Assembly (NCBI GenBank): GCA_014061035.1
Contig: JACGMN010000098.1
Span: 1-5,054, forward strand
Reading direction: 5' to 3'
From: Candidatus Methanophagales archaeon
GTDB taxonomy: Archaea; Halobacteriota; Syntropharchaeia; Alkanophagales; Methanospirareceae
DNA: 5,054 bases
In this document: piece after piece, positions 1 to 5,054 of the stretch
How positions within the stretch are numbered: position 1 is the stretch's first letter
How the letters are laid out: every line of letters begins with the position of its first letter
Notes under the pieces: model-generated
Database searches by the model: none
Seen by the model: the letters and a program-made list of their open reading frames with translations, nothing else
What the model was told of the DNA's origin: nothing
Made by a program: the position numbers and the translations under genes

Positions 1-1
1 C

Positions 2-766
2 TACGAGATCCTTCCGACGAGCAGGCATGCAAAAGGCAAGCCACTGGTCAATCTTCACGGGCTGAGCGCTGCGATAGAAGAGAAGGAGAAGATCGTATCT
101 GCTCTTGCTATACCTGAGGATGTAGATGCAGAGGGCGCTATAGAGGATGCGTTTATCGTCTTTGCTACAAAACGAGGGCTAGTAAAAAGAACTGCACTAT
201 CTAATTTGGCGTCTATACGAACCACCGGCATCATTGCTCTCAAAGTCGATCAGCGTAAAGACGATTTGTTAACCGATGTAGCGTTGATAAGTGGTAGAGA
301 AAAGACCGATATAATATTGAGCTCGAAGAACGGGAAGGCGATCCTCTTTAAAGAAGGTGAATTACGTGAGATGGGCAGATATGCTGCCGGCGTACGTGGG
401 ATGCGATTGGATACAGGGGATGAGATAGCAAGTATCGATGCTATCGATCTGAATACGAGCAATTCTACCTCACGGCTAGTTATAATAACCGCAAAGGGGT
501 ATGGGAAGAGGACGAAACTGGATGCGTACCGCGAGACACATCGTGGTGGTAAAGGTGTGATCAGCATTCGAGGTGCAGAACGGAACGGAGATGTAGTATG
601 TATCAGGCAGGTAGAGAACGAGGATGAATTGATGATTGCGACTTCTGACAATATGGTAACAAAAATTGCTGTCCGAAACATTCCAGTACAGGGTAGAAAC
701 ACGCAAGGTGTGCGAGTGATGCAAGTCAAACCAGGTGAGCGGATAGTGGCAGTAGACGTGGTTTAG
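2..766 (+). CDS. gyrA: DNA gyrase subunit A, C-terminal part (5' truncated by window edge)
   Basis: The reading frame is open from base 2 to the TAG at 764-766 and gives 254 residues, so the start and the whole breakage-reunion domain with its catalytic tyrosine lie upstream of the window. What remains is the C-terminal beta-pinwheel that wraps DNA and lets gyrase introduce negative supercoils using ATP hydrolysis by GyrB. The recurring blade pattern is visible: a first blade with YEILPTSRHAKGKPLVNL, then FIVFATKRGLVKRT, IILSSKNGKAILF followed by GRYAAGVRGMRL, LVIITAKGYGKRT, and a last blade with GRNTQGVRVMQV. The GyrA box is at 536-556 and reads THRGGKG; the usual form is QRRGGKG. Presence of this box and a full set of blades argues for GyrA rather than ParC. 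The protein ends straight after the last blade (RIVAVDVV), with no acidic tail such as that of E. coli GyrA. It converges on nrdD with a single base between the two stop codons. Confidence 0.95.
   Translation, partial: YEILPTSRHAKGKPLVNLHGLSAAIEEKEKIVSALAIPEDVDAEGAIEDAFIVFATKRGLVKRTALSNLASIRTTGIIALKVDQRKDDLLTDVALISGREKTDIILSSKNGKAILFKEGELREMGRYAAGVRGMRLDTGDEIASIDAIDLNTSNSTSRLVIITAKGYGKRTKLDAYRETHRGGKGVISIRGAERNGDVVCIRQVENEDELMIATSDNMVTKIAVRNIPVQGRNTQGVRVMQVKPGERIVAVDVV
536..556 (+). other. gyrA: GyrA box (variant THRGGKG)
   Basis: This stretch codes for the seven-residue loop that defines gyrase A subunits and is needed in studied gyrases for wrapping DNA around the C-terminal domain. The family consensus is QRRGGKG. 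Here the invariant-looking RGGKG core is kept, but the first two positions are Thr and His. The flanking sequence (DAYRE before, VISIRG after) is normal for the site. Supercoiling is therefore expected, but the loss of the first Gln and Arg is a departure from the textbook box. Confidence 0.8.
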
Positions 767-767
767 T

Positions 768-3700
768 TCACCTCAGATCATCCGCGCCATACCGCATCCT
801 ATCGAGCAACTCCTGCTTCTTCCCCTCATTCCAGCCACTTACTGCCTGCAGATAGCCTGTGATTCGCGATATATGATCGATCTTTTTAGACTCGCACTTC
901 TCACATTCCGCCTTCAGACCCATCGTTACGTGAGAGCAATCCATGCAAACCGTCATATCCTTAGTAAATGTAAAATAGCCAGTTTGCGTATCCTTTGCTA
1001 TTTTTAGTGCAAGACTCTTTATCCCTCTCGGATCCGGGTATCCTTCGCCGAGGAAGATATGCATTATATTCCCACCGTCAACGATCGGGAAGAAAATATG
1101 TTCGATCTTTATCCGATCTGCAAGCGAGATGTCTGCATTCTGAGAGACGTGCGTGCCATTCGTATAGTAAATTGGGAGATCGCGTGTCTTGTTTATATCG
1201 GTAAGCGCGCGTTCAATATCGCCTTTAACAACTGTCAGTGCCTTATCTCTAAATTCCTTCTGTAAGATGTCCGCGACTGCGAATCGCTGCACAACCGTCT
1301 CTGCAGGCGTCCTTGAAAAACTTATCGGTATATTTTCACGTCTCGAGAGTTCCTTTACATACTGCTCCATCTCAGTCATCGCTCGTATTGCGAACCGTAA
1401 CGCGCCTTCCTCTTCATGTATCTGTTTACCGTAATGATACTGAACCATCTCATTTATACCGGTCACGCCGATGATATAAACAAGTTCGTCGAGATAGACC
1501 GCCATAGACCCTTTTTCACCGGTCTGTGTATCCCTAGGTCGTTGTGTTGCAAACGGCATCCGCTCGCTTTTGATAATCTGATCCATCCACCGCCGCTTCA
1601 CTTTAAATATCTTTACTGCGCAGTCCATCAGCCGTTTAAGTTCCGCAAATAGCTTGTTATCATCGCCACCGGCAATATATGCGGCTCGCGGGCAGTTCAG
1701 TGTTATTACCTGCCAGCCGCCCATCGAAAAGTGCTTGCCATTCCTGAAATACATCTTGTCATGAAAGTCAGCATCATCAGGTGATGTCTTGAAGTTGTAT
1801 GCGCAGCAGTTTCCTGTTATAATACCAAGAGCGTTGCAGAAGTTGTGTGTATCCTCAACGTCTACCAGATCATAAACATAATCATCGTAACCAATCTCCT
1901 CAATTTTCTTAACCCTTAAAAGATGTATATCGCTCTTGACGAGGTTATGAACGATATGTGAACCCTCGGTATCAATTAGTGATTGATTAACCCAAGCATA
2001 ACCTCCTGAGTGATATTGAGTTGCGTATGTCAGATTGGAGTAGTTCAACCCACTCTCTTTAATTGGTATCCTGTTGAATACACCTGCCGTGTGCATCGCC
2101 CGGTCACGTATTGCCGAAGAGCCATATCCAACGGCATCGCTGAATTTTTGTATCTGATCTTGTGCACTGATGCTTGCTATAAACGTCGGCAAGAAGTAGA
2201 TTTCCTTTGTCTGTGGATGCGTAGTTTTCTGCAACCGCTCGTAGTAGTTCATTTGTACGTCAATTCGTTGTGCAAGGAGCACCAATTTCTGCACTGCCGA
2301 CCGTGAAACCAGTTTGAGGCAGATCATGTTTGCGTGAGATTTATATTTGCCATACGCATTTTTAACCGTATTAACACGTGAATCCACGTCTCTGTCTCCT
2401 GCAAAAACACCGTAAAGATACTCCCCGACAAGCGATGGTTCAACATTAAACAGCAAATCAGGCACGGATTTGTCATTTGCCGTGTGACCGCACCCGAGCG
2501 CATCCAGAAGCAGATAAAGCAGTTTGCTGTTTATAGTTACATTCACGGCAGTAGACTCAATGGAGATTATCGGATCTATCCCAAGACCGATTGAGATACA
2601 CCGCTTTGCATCATTGATCAGGTCAGCTTCATCCTTGCCAAAAGACAGACGCACTGAATATCTGCATCCTGAATGGTCGCTGCACCCCTTAGAAAGGTAA
2701 TATCCAAGAAATCGCACTAGTTCAGGCGTTACACGAAGTGTTTTTGAAAAGCCCTCTTTTTTGGCATGTAAGACGTTGACCCGCCCATTTTCAACCGTGA
2801 TTTCGCTGCTATATCCCCCTGCTACCAACACATCTTCAAGGTCAATGCTGCGTGCCGTCGGCATGCACACGAATGCTACATGTTTCATAAGCGGGAGATA
2901 ATCCCCTATGGTAAGCCGGTTTGCTTCTATTCTCTCGAATCCCCCGCTTCTATAAATAAATAACGGATGGTCGGGTGTAACTGTGATGCGCCGTCCTGAT
3001 TCGAGTATGATATTTAATAATTCACCGCGATATTTTTTGCGCATGATGCCTTTGAACTGTCTGGGACGTACGCTGAAATCTCCAAATTTCATGCTCGGTG
3101 TCATTGCATTGAGTTCAACAAATTCGACACCTCCATCAGCACGGACGCAGTCAACCGCACTCTTTTCAAAGATACTGCTGATATAATCCACTTTTACGTT
3201 TCCGTCCTCGATAATCGGTATCAATTCATCCTTAGCCAGACATTGGTAGCATGAAACACCTTCGTCTGCTCCACGGTAATCTGGTATGTTATTATCAAAG
3301 TATGGTGTACCATACTTCGCCGTGAGTTCAAACGCTAAATCATAAAGTTCTTCATACGTTGGCAAACCCTGATCTTGATCTTGATCCTGATCTTGATCCT
3401 GATTCTTCAGGCGGAATTCCGTATCCTCACAATTCTCGTCAAGGAATTCACGGTCTATCACTATCTCAGGCTTCGGGAAATTAAATGGTTTTCCCCAGTA
3501 ATCTCCTTGTAACATCACATTCATAAGCGCCTTGAACGACAGACGCACCTCTCTCTCAAATTCACTGTAGCTTCGAAACGGTACATGCTCACGTTCGCCG
3601 TTCCAGACCTCGCCTTTATAAACCACGGGCTTGTCTTTCCATATCTTTGGCACGCCAGGCGTAAGTTGAATTGAAGAGAATACCAGTTGACCGCCGCGCG

Positions 3701-4538
3701 CGACCTGCATTTGTGTCATCTCATACACGAACATCTGCATCAACTGCTCGATCTCCTCGTACGAGAGCCCTTCTAAGTACGGTGCTATAAACGTAAGAAA
3801 GTTAAAGAATCCTTGACCGCCCGCGAAGTTTGTCTGTGCACTGCCCAAAATCTTGACTGCATGTAGAATCGCTACTTCCGCTTTCTTCGCAGGTCCCGCA
3901 ACTGACGCCTTCGTACCTGACCCGTCAGGCATCAACCCGTAATAGAAGAAGTAGCGGAGGTCCCAGTCTTGGCAGAACCCACGCGTCCCGAAGTATTCGA
4001 GATCGTGGATATGCAGATCACCACTCAGGTGTGCATCCGAGAGCTCGGGCGGTAGAAGCAAGAGATATTGTTCCTTACAGATCTTGTCTGCTTTCTTCTT
4101 GTGTGACGTTTCTGCATTCTCCTGCAAATTCGCATTCTCCTTCGCCTCGAACCCTTCACCTATATCGATAAGATGTGCGTCATAAACCGGCGTTCCCACC
4201 CTCGTGCAGACGTTCCGCCACTCCTGCTTATGGTATTCCTCCAGTAAAATCTGATTGACTACTTCACGCACTAACGCACCCGAGAGCTGAGAAATACCCA
4301 TTACTCGTATCCGTTTCGATGCCTCTTCTGCTATCTCCCGCGCAGTCGCTTCATCTATCGGCGAACTATCATAAAAGTCCTGGCTCAATTTGGTCTCACG
4401 CAGGAGCTGCTTTACAATCGCTTCCTTATCCCATTCCAGCATGTGCCCATCACTGGTCCGGACCTTTGGAAACCGTAATTTAATACCGTCCAGCGTGGTT
4501 TGCACAGTTCCGTTATCGATATTAAGACCTCTTTTCAT
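768..4538 (-). CDS. nrdD: Anaerobic (class III) ribonucleoside-triphosphate reductase, intein-containing precursor
   Basis: NrdD reduces ribonucleoside triphosphates to dNTPs by glycyl-radical chemistry, in the cytoplasm and only without oxygen. The precursor has 1256 residues; removing the intein (433-910) leaves 778, slightly longer than E. coli NrdD. Order of parts: an ATP-cone allosteric domain at about 22-110; the NrdD barrel from about 120, with LHIHDLEYFGTRGFC ending at Cys189; a DQ repeat at 379-390; an active-site segment SCYQ/CCAYNF split by the intein (Cys430, Cys433 of the intein, Cys911, Cys912); a zinc site CMDC...CEKC (Cys1198, 1201, 1212, 1215); and the glycyl-radical loop RITGYLQ with Gly1228. 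The ATG at 4536-4538 is chosen because an in-frame TAG lies 21 bases upstream and the ATP-cone follows at normal distance; only a weak GGA-type ribosome site is seen. The gene follows the redoxin gene by 18 bases, so co-transcription is likely. The activase gene nrdG is not in the window. Family assignment is firm; redoxin-dependent rather than formate-dependent reduction is inferred from the neighbour and the extra cysteines. Confidence 0.96.
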   Translation of the reverse strand: MKRGLNIDNGTVQTTLDGIKLRFPKVRTSDGHMLEWDKEAIVKQLLRETKLSQDFYDSSPIDEATAREIAEEASKRIRVMGISQLSGALVREVVNQILLEEYHKQEWRNVCTRVGTPVYDAHLIDIGEGFEAKENANLQENAETSHKKKADKICKEQYLLLLPPELSDAHLSGDLHIHDLEYFGTRGFCQDWDLRYFFYYGLMPDGSGTKASVAGPAKKAEVAILHAVKILGSAQTNFAGGQGFFNFLTFIAPYLEGLSYEEIEQLMQMFVYEMTQMQVARGGQLVFSSIQLTPGVPKIWKDKPVVYKGEVWNGEREHVPFRSYSEFEREVRLSFKALMNVMLQGDYWGKPFNFPKPEIVIDREFLDENCEDTEFRLKNQDQDQDQDQDQGLPTYEELYDLAFELTAKYGTPYFDNNIPDYRGADEGVSCYQCLAKDELIPIIEDGNVKVDYISSIFEKSAVDCVRADGGVEFVELNAMTPSMKFGDFSVRPRQFKGIMRKKYRGELLNIILESGRRITVTPDHPLFIYRSGGFERIEANRLTIGDYLPLMKHVAFVCMPTARSIDLEDVLVAGGYSSEITVENGRVNVLHAKKEGFSKTLRVTPELVRFLGYYLSKGCSDHSGCRYSVRLSFGKDEADLINDAKRCISIGLGIDPIISIESTAVNVTINSKLLYLLLDALGCGHTANDKSVPDLLFNVEPSLVGEYLYGVFAGDRDVDSRVNTVKNAYGKYKSHANMICLKLVSRSAVQKLVLLAQRIDVQMNYYERLQKTTHPQTKEIYFLPTFIASISAQDQIQKFSDAVGYGSSAIRDRAMHTAGVFNRIPIKESGLNYSNLTYATQYHSGGYAWVNQSLIDTEGSHIVHNLVKSDIHLLRVKKIEEIGYDDYVYDLVDVEDTHNFCNALGIITGNCCAYNFKTSPDDADFHDKMYFRNGKHFSMGGWQVITLNCPRAAYIAGGDDNKLFAELKRLMDCAVKIFKVKRRWMDQIIKSERMPFATQRPRDTQTGEKGSMAVYLDELVYIIGVTGINEMVQYHYGKQIHEEEGALRFAIRAMTEMEQYVKELSRRENIPISFSRTPAETVVQRFAVADILQKEFRDKALTVVKGDIERALTDINKTRDLPIYYTNGTHVSQNADISLADRIKIEHIFFPIVDGGNIMHIFLGEGYPDPRGIKSLALKIAKDTQTGYFTFTKDMTVCMDCSHVTMGLKAECEKCESKKIDHISRITGYLQAVSGWNEGKKQELLDRMRYGADDLR
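1809..3242 (-). mobile_element. Intein in NrdD with degenerate LAGLIDADG homing endonuclease
   Basis: This in-frame insertion codes for 478 residues (433-910 of the precursor) that should excise themselves and join SCYQ to CCAYNF. Splicing blocks are visible: block A CLAKDELIP with nucleophile Cys433; block B TPDH (Thr521, His524); a GDYLP element at 545-549; block F VYDLVDVEDTHNF with His898; block G ALGIITGN ending in Asn910, then Cys911 as +1 nucleophile. The penultimate residue is Gly909, where His is usual. Between the splicing halves is a dodecapeptide endonuclease: block C FLGYYLSKGC (610-619), a block D-like K-S-V-P (690-693), and block E YLYGVFAGDRDV (707-718). Block C has Lys617 where an acidic catalytic residue is expected, and block E keeps Asp715 but has Arg716 in place of the usual Gly. 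Homing activity is therefore probably lost while splicing is retained. The boundaries are set by the Cys start, the Asn/Cys end and the continuity of the NrdD sequence across the junction. Confidence 0.93.
3369..3404 (-). repeat. Hexanucleotide tandem repeat coding for a Gln/Asp run in NrdD
   Basis: Six consecutive 6-bp units occur here. On the plus strand they read ctgatc, ttgatc, ttgatc, ctgatc, ttgatc, ctgatt, differing only at the first or last base. On the coding strand they give Asn-Gln followed by five Asp-Gln pairs (residues 379-390). The unit length is a multiple of three, so gain or loss of copies would not shift the frame. The run lies between EFRLK and GLPTYEELYD, about 42 residues before the intein, and looks like a surface-loop insertion rather than a conserved element. 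This is an ordinary slippage-type repeat, not a CRISPR array: the units abut with no spacers. Confidence 0.93.
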
Positions 4539-4556
4539 GCTACTGTTCCATAAACA

Positions 4557-4826
4557 CTATTCAATTATATTTAACAGTTCTTCAACTTTATCTTTCTGTA
4601 ACTCGCCATCACCATCACTGCGAAATAGCTCTTTAGCGGTCAGAAAAGTTGATCCTGCCTGAAGAATTGGCGCAACGAAAGTAAAAATCCCCTGCATTCT
4701 TAACTCTGTCAGCGCGTCCACGGTCGTCATGTCTACTTCCTCATACGCTACTCCTTCCGCGGCTAAAAACTCTTTTAGTATTTTACAATTAGGACACCTT
4801 TTCGCGGTGTAAACCCTTATTTTCAT
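4557..4826 (-). CDS. Small glutaredoxin/NrdH-like thiol-disulfide redoxin
   Basis: The product is 89 residues, a single thioredoxin-fold domain of the glutaredoxin/NrdH size class. It opens with the first beta strand MKIRVYTA, followed by the redox motif CPNC (Cys11, Pro12, Asn13, Cys14) at the start of helix 1, a strand VAYEEVDM, the expected cis-proline strand VAPILQAG (Pro53) and a C-terminal helix. There is no signal peptide, so it acts in the cytoplasm. It ends with TAG 18 bases before the nrdD start and is most likely co-transcribed with it. By analogy with a methanogen class III reductase that receives electrons through an NrdH-type redoxin, it is inferred to reduce NrdD. The start at 4824-4826 is preferred because the fold begins there; an ATG at 4845-4847 would add MRYFCII, which has no counterpart in the fold. 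Neither start has a good ribosome site. The active-site pair CPNC differs from the CPYC of classical glutaredoxins, so the exact subfamily is uncertain. Confidence 0.85.
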   Translation of the reverse strand: MKIRVYTAKRCPNCKILKEFLAAEGVAYEEVDMTTVDALTELRMQGIFTFVAPILQAGSTFLTAKELFRSDGDGELQKDKVEELLNIIE

Positions 4827-4841
4827 AATAATACAAAAATA

Positions 4842-4855
4842 TCTCATTAATGTGA
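4842..4855. promoter_or_regulatory. Imperfect palindrome, possible operator
   Basis: The 14 bases TCTCATTAATGTGA form a dyad with a perfect 8-bp core (CATTAATG, 4845-4852) and matching outer C-G and T-A pairs, broken only by a T/T mismatch at 4844/4853. It lies in the middle of the divergent intergenic region, where a dimeric regulator could control both directions. It does not match the bacterial NrdR box. A short AT-rich palindrome can occur by chance, so the call is weak. Confidence 0.3.
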
Positions 4856-4865
4856 ATAAGACATT

Positions 4866-4869
4866 AGGA
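4866..4869 (+). promoter_or_regulatory. Ribosome binding site (AGGA) of the right-hand gene
   Basis: AGGA is followed by a five-base gap (ttgag) and the ATG at 4875. This matches the core of the Shine-Dalgarno sequence at a good distance and supports the chosen start of an otherwise unrecognised gene. Confidence 0.6.
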
Positions 4870-4874
4870 TTGAG

Positions 4875-5054
4875 ATGAAGTTGGGTAAAATAAAGAGACC
4901 GCCAGGTTGGATATTGAGATACAAGGAAAGGATAGAGAATAGAACGATAACCGTGGAAGAGATTCTGGAAGCTGAGAACAGGATACGGGCGGTTCCGATA
5001 AAGCGATCTTCAGTGGTAAGAGCGATAAATGCTTTGGGCTATCATACTTCCGAG
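4875..5054 (+). CDS. Unknown basic protein, N-terminal 60 residues (runs off right edge)
   Basis: From the ATG at 4875-4877 the frame stays open for 60 codons to the last base of the window. An in-frame TAA at 4857-4859 excludes a longer N-terminus, and an AGGA ribosome site lies five bases upstream. The visible part begins MKLGKIKRPPGWILRYKER and is rich in Lys and Arg. It then has a predicted helix (TVEEILEAENRIR) and, after a turn with Pro, a second likely helix (SSVVRAINALGY). This pattern could be a small nucleic-acid-binding or helix-turn-helix fold, but no family is recognised and no function is assigned. It is divergent from the redoxin-nrdD pair, an arrangement sometimes seen for a local regulator; that is only a possibility here. 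No signal peptide or membrane segment is seen in the visible part. Confidence 0.65.
   Translation, partial: MKLGKIKRPPGWILRYKERIENRTITVEEILEAENRIRAVPIKRSSVVRAINALGYHTSE

Larger units (their letters stand above)
4827..4874. promoter_or_regulatory. Divergent intergenic region, probable promoters for redoxin-nrdD (-) and the right-hand gene (+)
   Basis: These 48 bases separate two genes transcribed away from each other and are clearly richer in A and T than the flanking coding DNA, so both promoters should lie in or near them. An archaeal TATA-like stretch for the plus-strand gene may be around 4825-4842 (ataataatacaaaaatat), which would place a transcription start close to 4855-4868. For the minus strand no convincing TATA box stands out; the stretch 4845-4862 is only a weak candidate. 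These are judged by eye from composition and spacing. Confidence 0.4.

Noticed and set aside
250..729. Long open frames on the minus strand opposite gyrA (250-729 and 476-724)
   Set aside because: The plus-strand frame is unmistakable GyrA along the whole stretch; the antisense products are low-complexity, rich in Ser, Ile and Pro, and resemble no family.
768..1808. A second intein in the C-terminal part of NrdD
   Set aside because: The C-extein of 346 residues reads as continuous NrdD through the zinc site and the glycyl-radical loop, with no Cys/Asn-bounded insertion.
995..2306. Several plus-strand frames of 67-98 codons inside nrdD (995-1204, 1189-1434, 1416-1652, 2010-2306)
   Set aside because: They lie opposite conserved NrdD or intein sequence, lack ribosome sites and have compositions typical of antisense shadows.
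1809..3242. Group I/II intron or unrelated fused domain inside nrdD
   Set aside because: The frame is continuous through the insertion, and protein-splicing blocks A, B, F and G with Cys1, Asn and +1 Cys are visible, so it is an intein rather than an RNA intron.
3369..3404. CRISPR-like array
   Set aside because: The 6-bp units abut directly with no spacers and encode part of NrdD; it is a coding microsatellite.
4390..4662. Plus-strand frame of 90 codons across the nrdD start and redoxin gene
   Set aside because: It runs antisense to the ATP-cone start and the redoxin C-terminus, both supported by recognisable protein sequence.
4827..4847. Upstream start at 4845-4847 for the redoxin, adding MRYFCII
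   Set aside because: The thioredoxin fold begins at MKIRVYTA; the extra residues have no counterpart and the upstream ATG has no ribosome site. It cannot be fully excluded.

Overview
The window looks like chromosomal DNA of a strictly anaerobic archaeon, most likely a euryarchaeote related to methanogens or anaerobic methane oxidisers. This is inferred from three things: an oxygen-sensitive class III ribonucleotide reductase whose C-terminal glycyl-radical region reads RITGYLQ, a long inteined active-site loop, and a bacterial-type gyrase subunit of the kind several euryarchaeal lineages carry. The taxonomic guess is tentative. No rRNA, tRNA or CRISPR array is present.

Layout, left to right. 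Positions 2-766 (+) are the 3' part of gyrA, the C-terminal DNA-wrapping beta-pinwheel of DNA gyrase subunit A; its 5' part lies outside the window. Its stop codon is one base away from the stop of a convergent gene, nrdD (768-4538, -). nrdD encodes an anaerobic ribonucleoside-triphosphate reductase precursor of 1256 residues. Residues 433-910 (DNA 1809-3242) are a 478-residue LAGLIDADG-type intein, and removing it gives a 778-residue enzyme with an N-terminal ATP-cone, a C-terminal four-cysteine zinc site and the glycyl-radical loop. A hexanucleotide repeat coding for (Asp-Gln)n lies just upstream of the intein. Eighteen bases before nrdD, in the same direction, is a small glutaredoxin/NrdH-like gene (4557-4826, -) with a CPNC motif, so the two probably form an operon. 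After a 48-bp AT-rich divergent intergenic region with an imperfect palindrome, a further gene starts at 4875 (+) and runs off the right edge. Its first 60 residues are basic and of unknown function.

How the genes work together. The redoxin is the natural candidate to supply electrons to NrdD, because some class III reductases, including a methanogen enzyme, use a redoxin instead of formate. NrdD makes dNTPs without oxygen. The most interesting point is the intein. It sits exactly in a cysteine-rich active-site segment, so splicing builds the sequence CYQCC. The host cysteine at -3 and the intein's first cysteine form a CxxC pair that could act as a redox switch on splicing, possibly read by the neighbouring redoxin. 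The homing-endonuclease part seems decayed: its first LAGLIDADG-like motif has Lys where an acidic residue is expected. The splicing blocks look intact, apart from Gly in place of the usual penultimate His. The activating radical-SAM enzyme NrdG is not encoded in the window.
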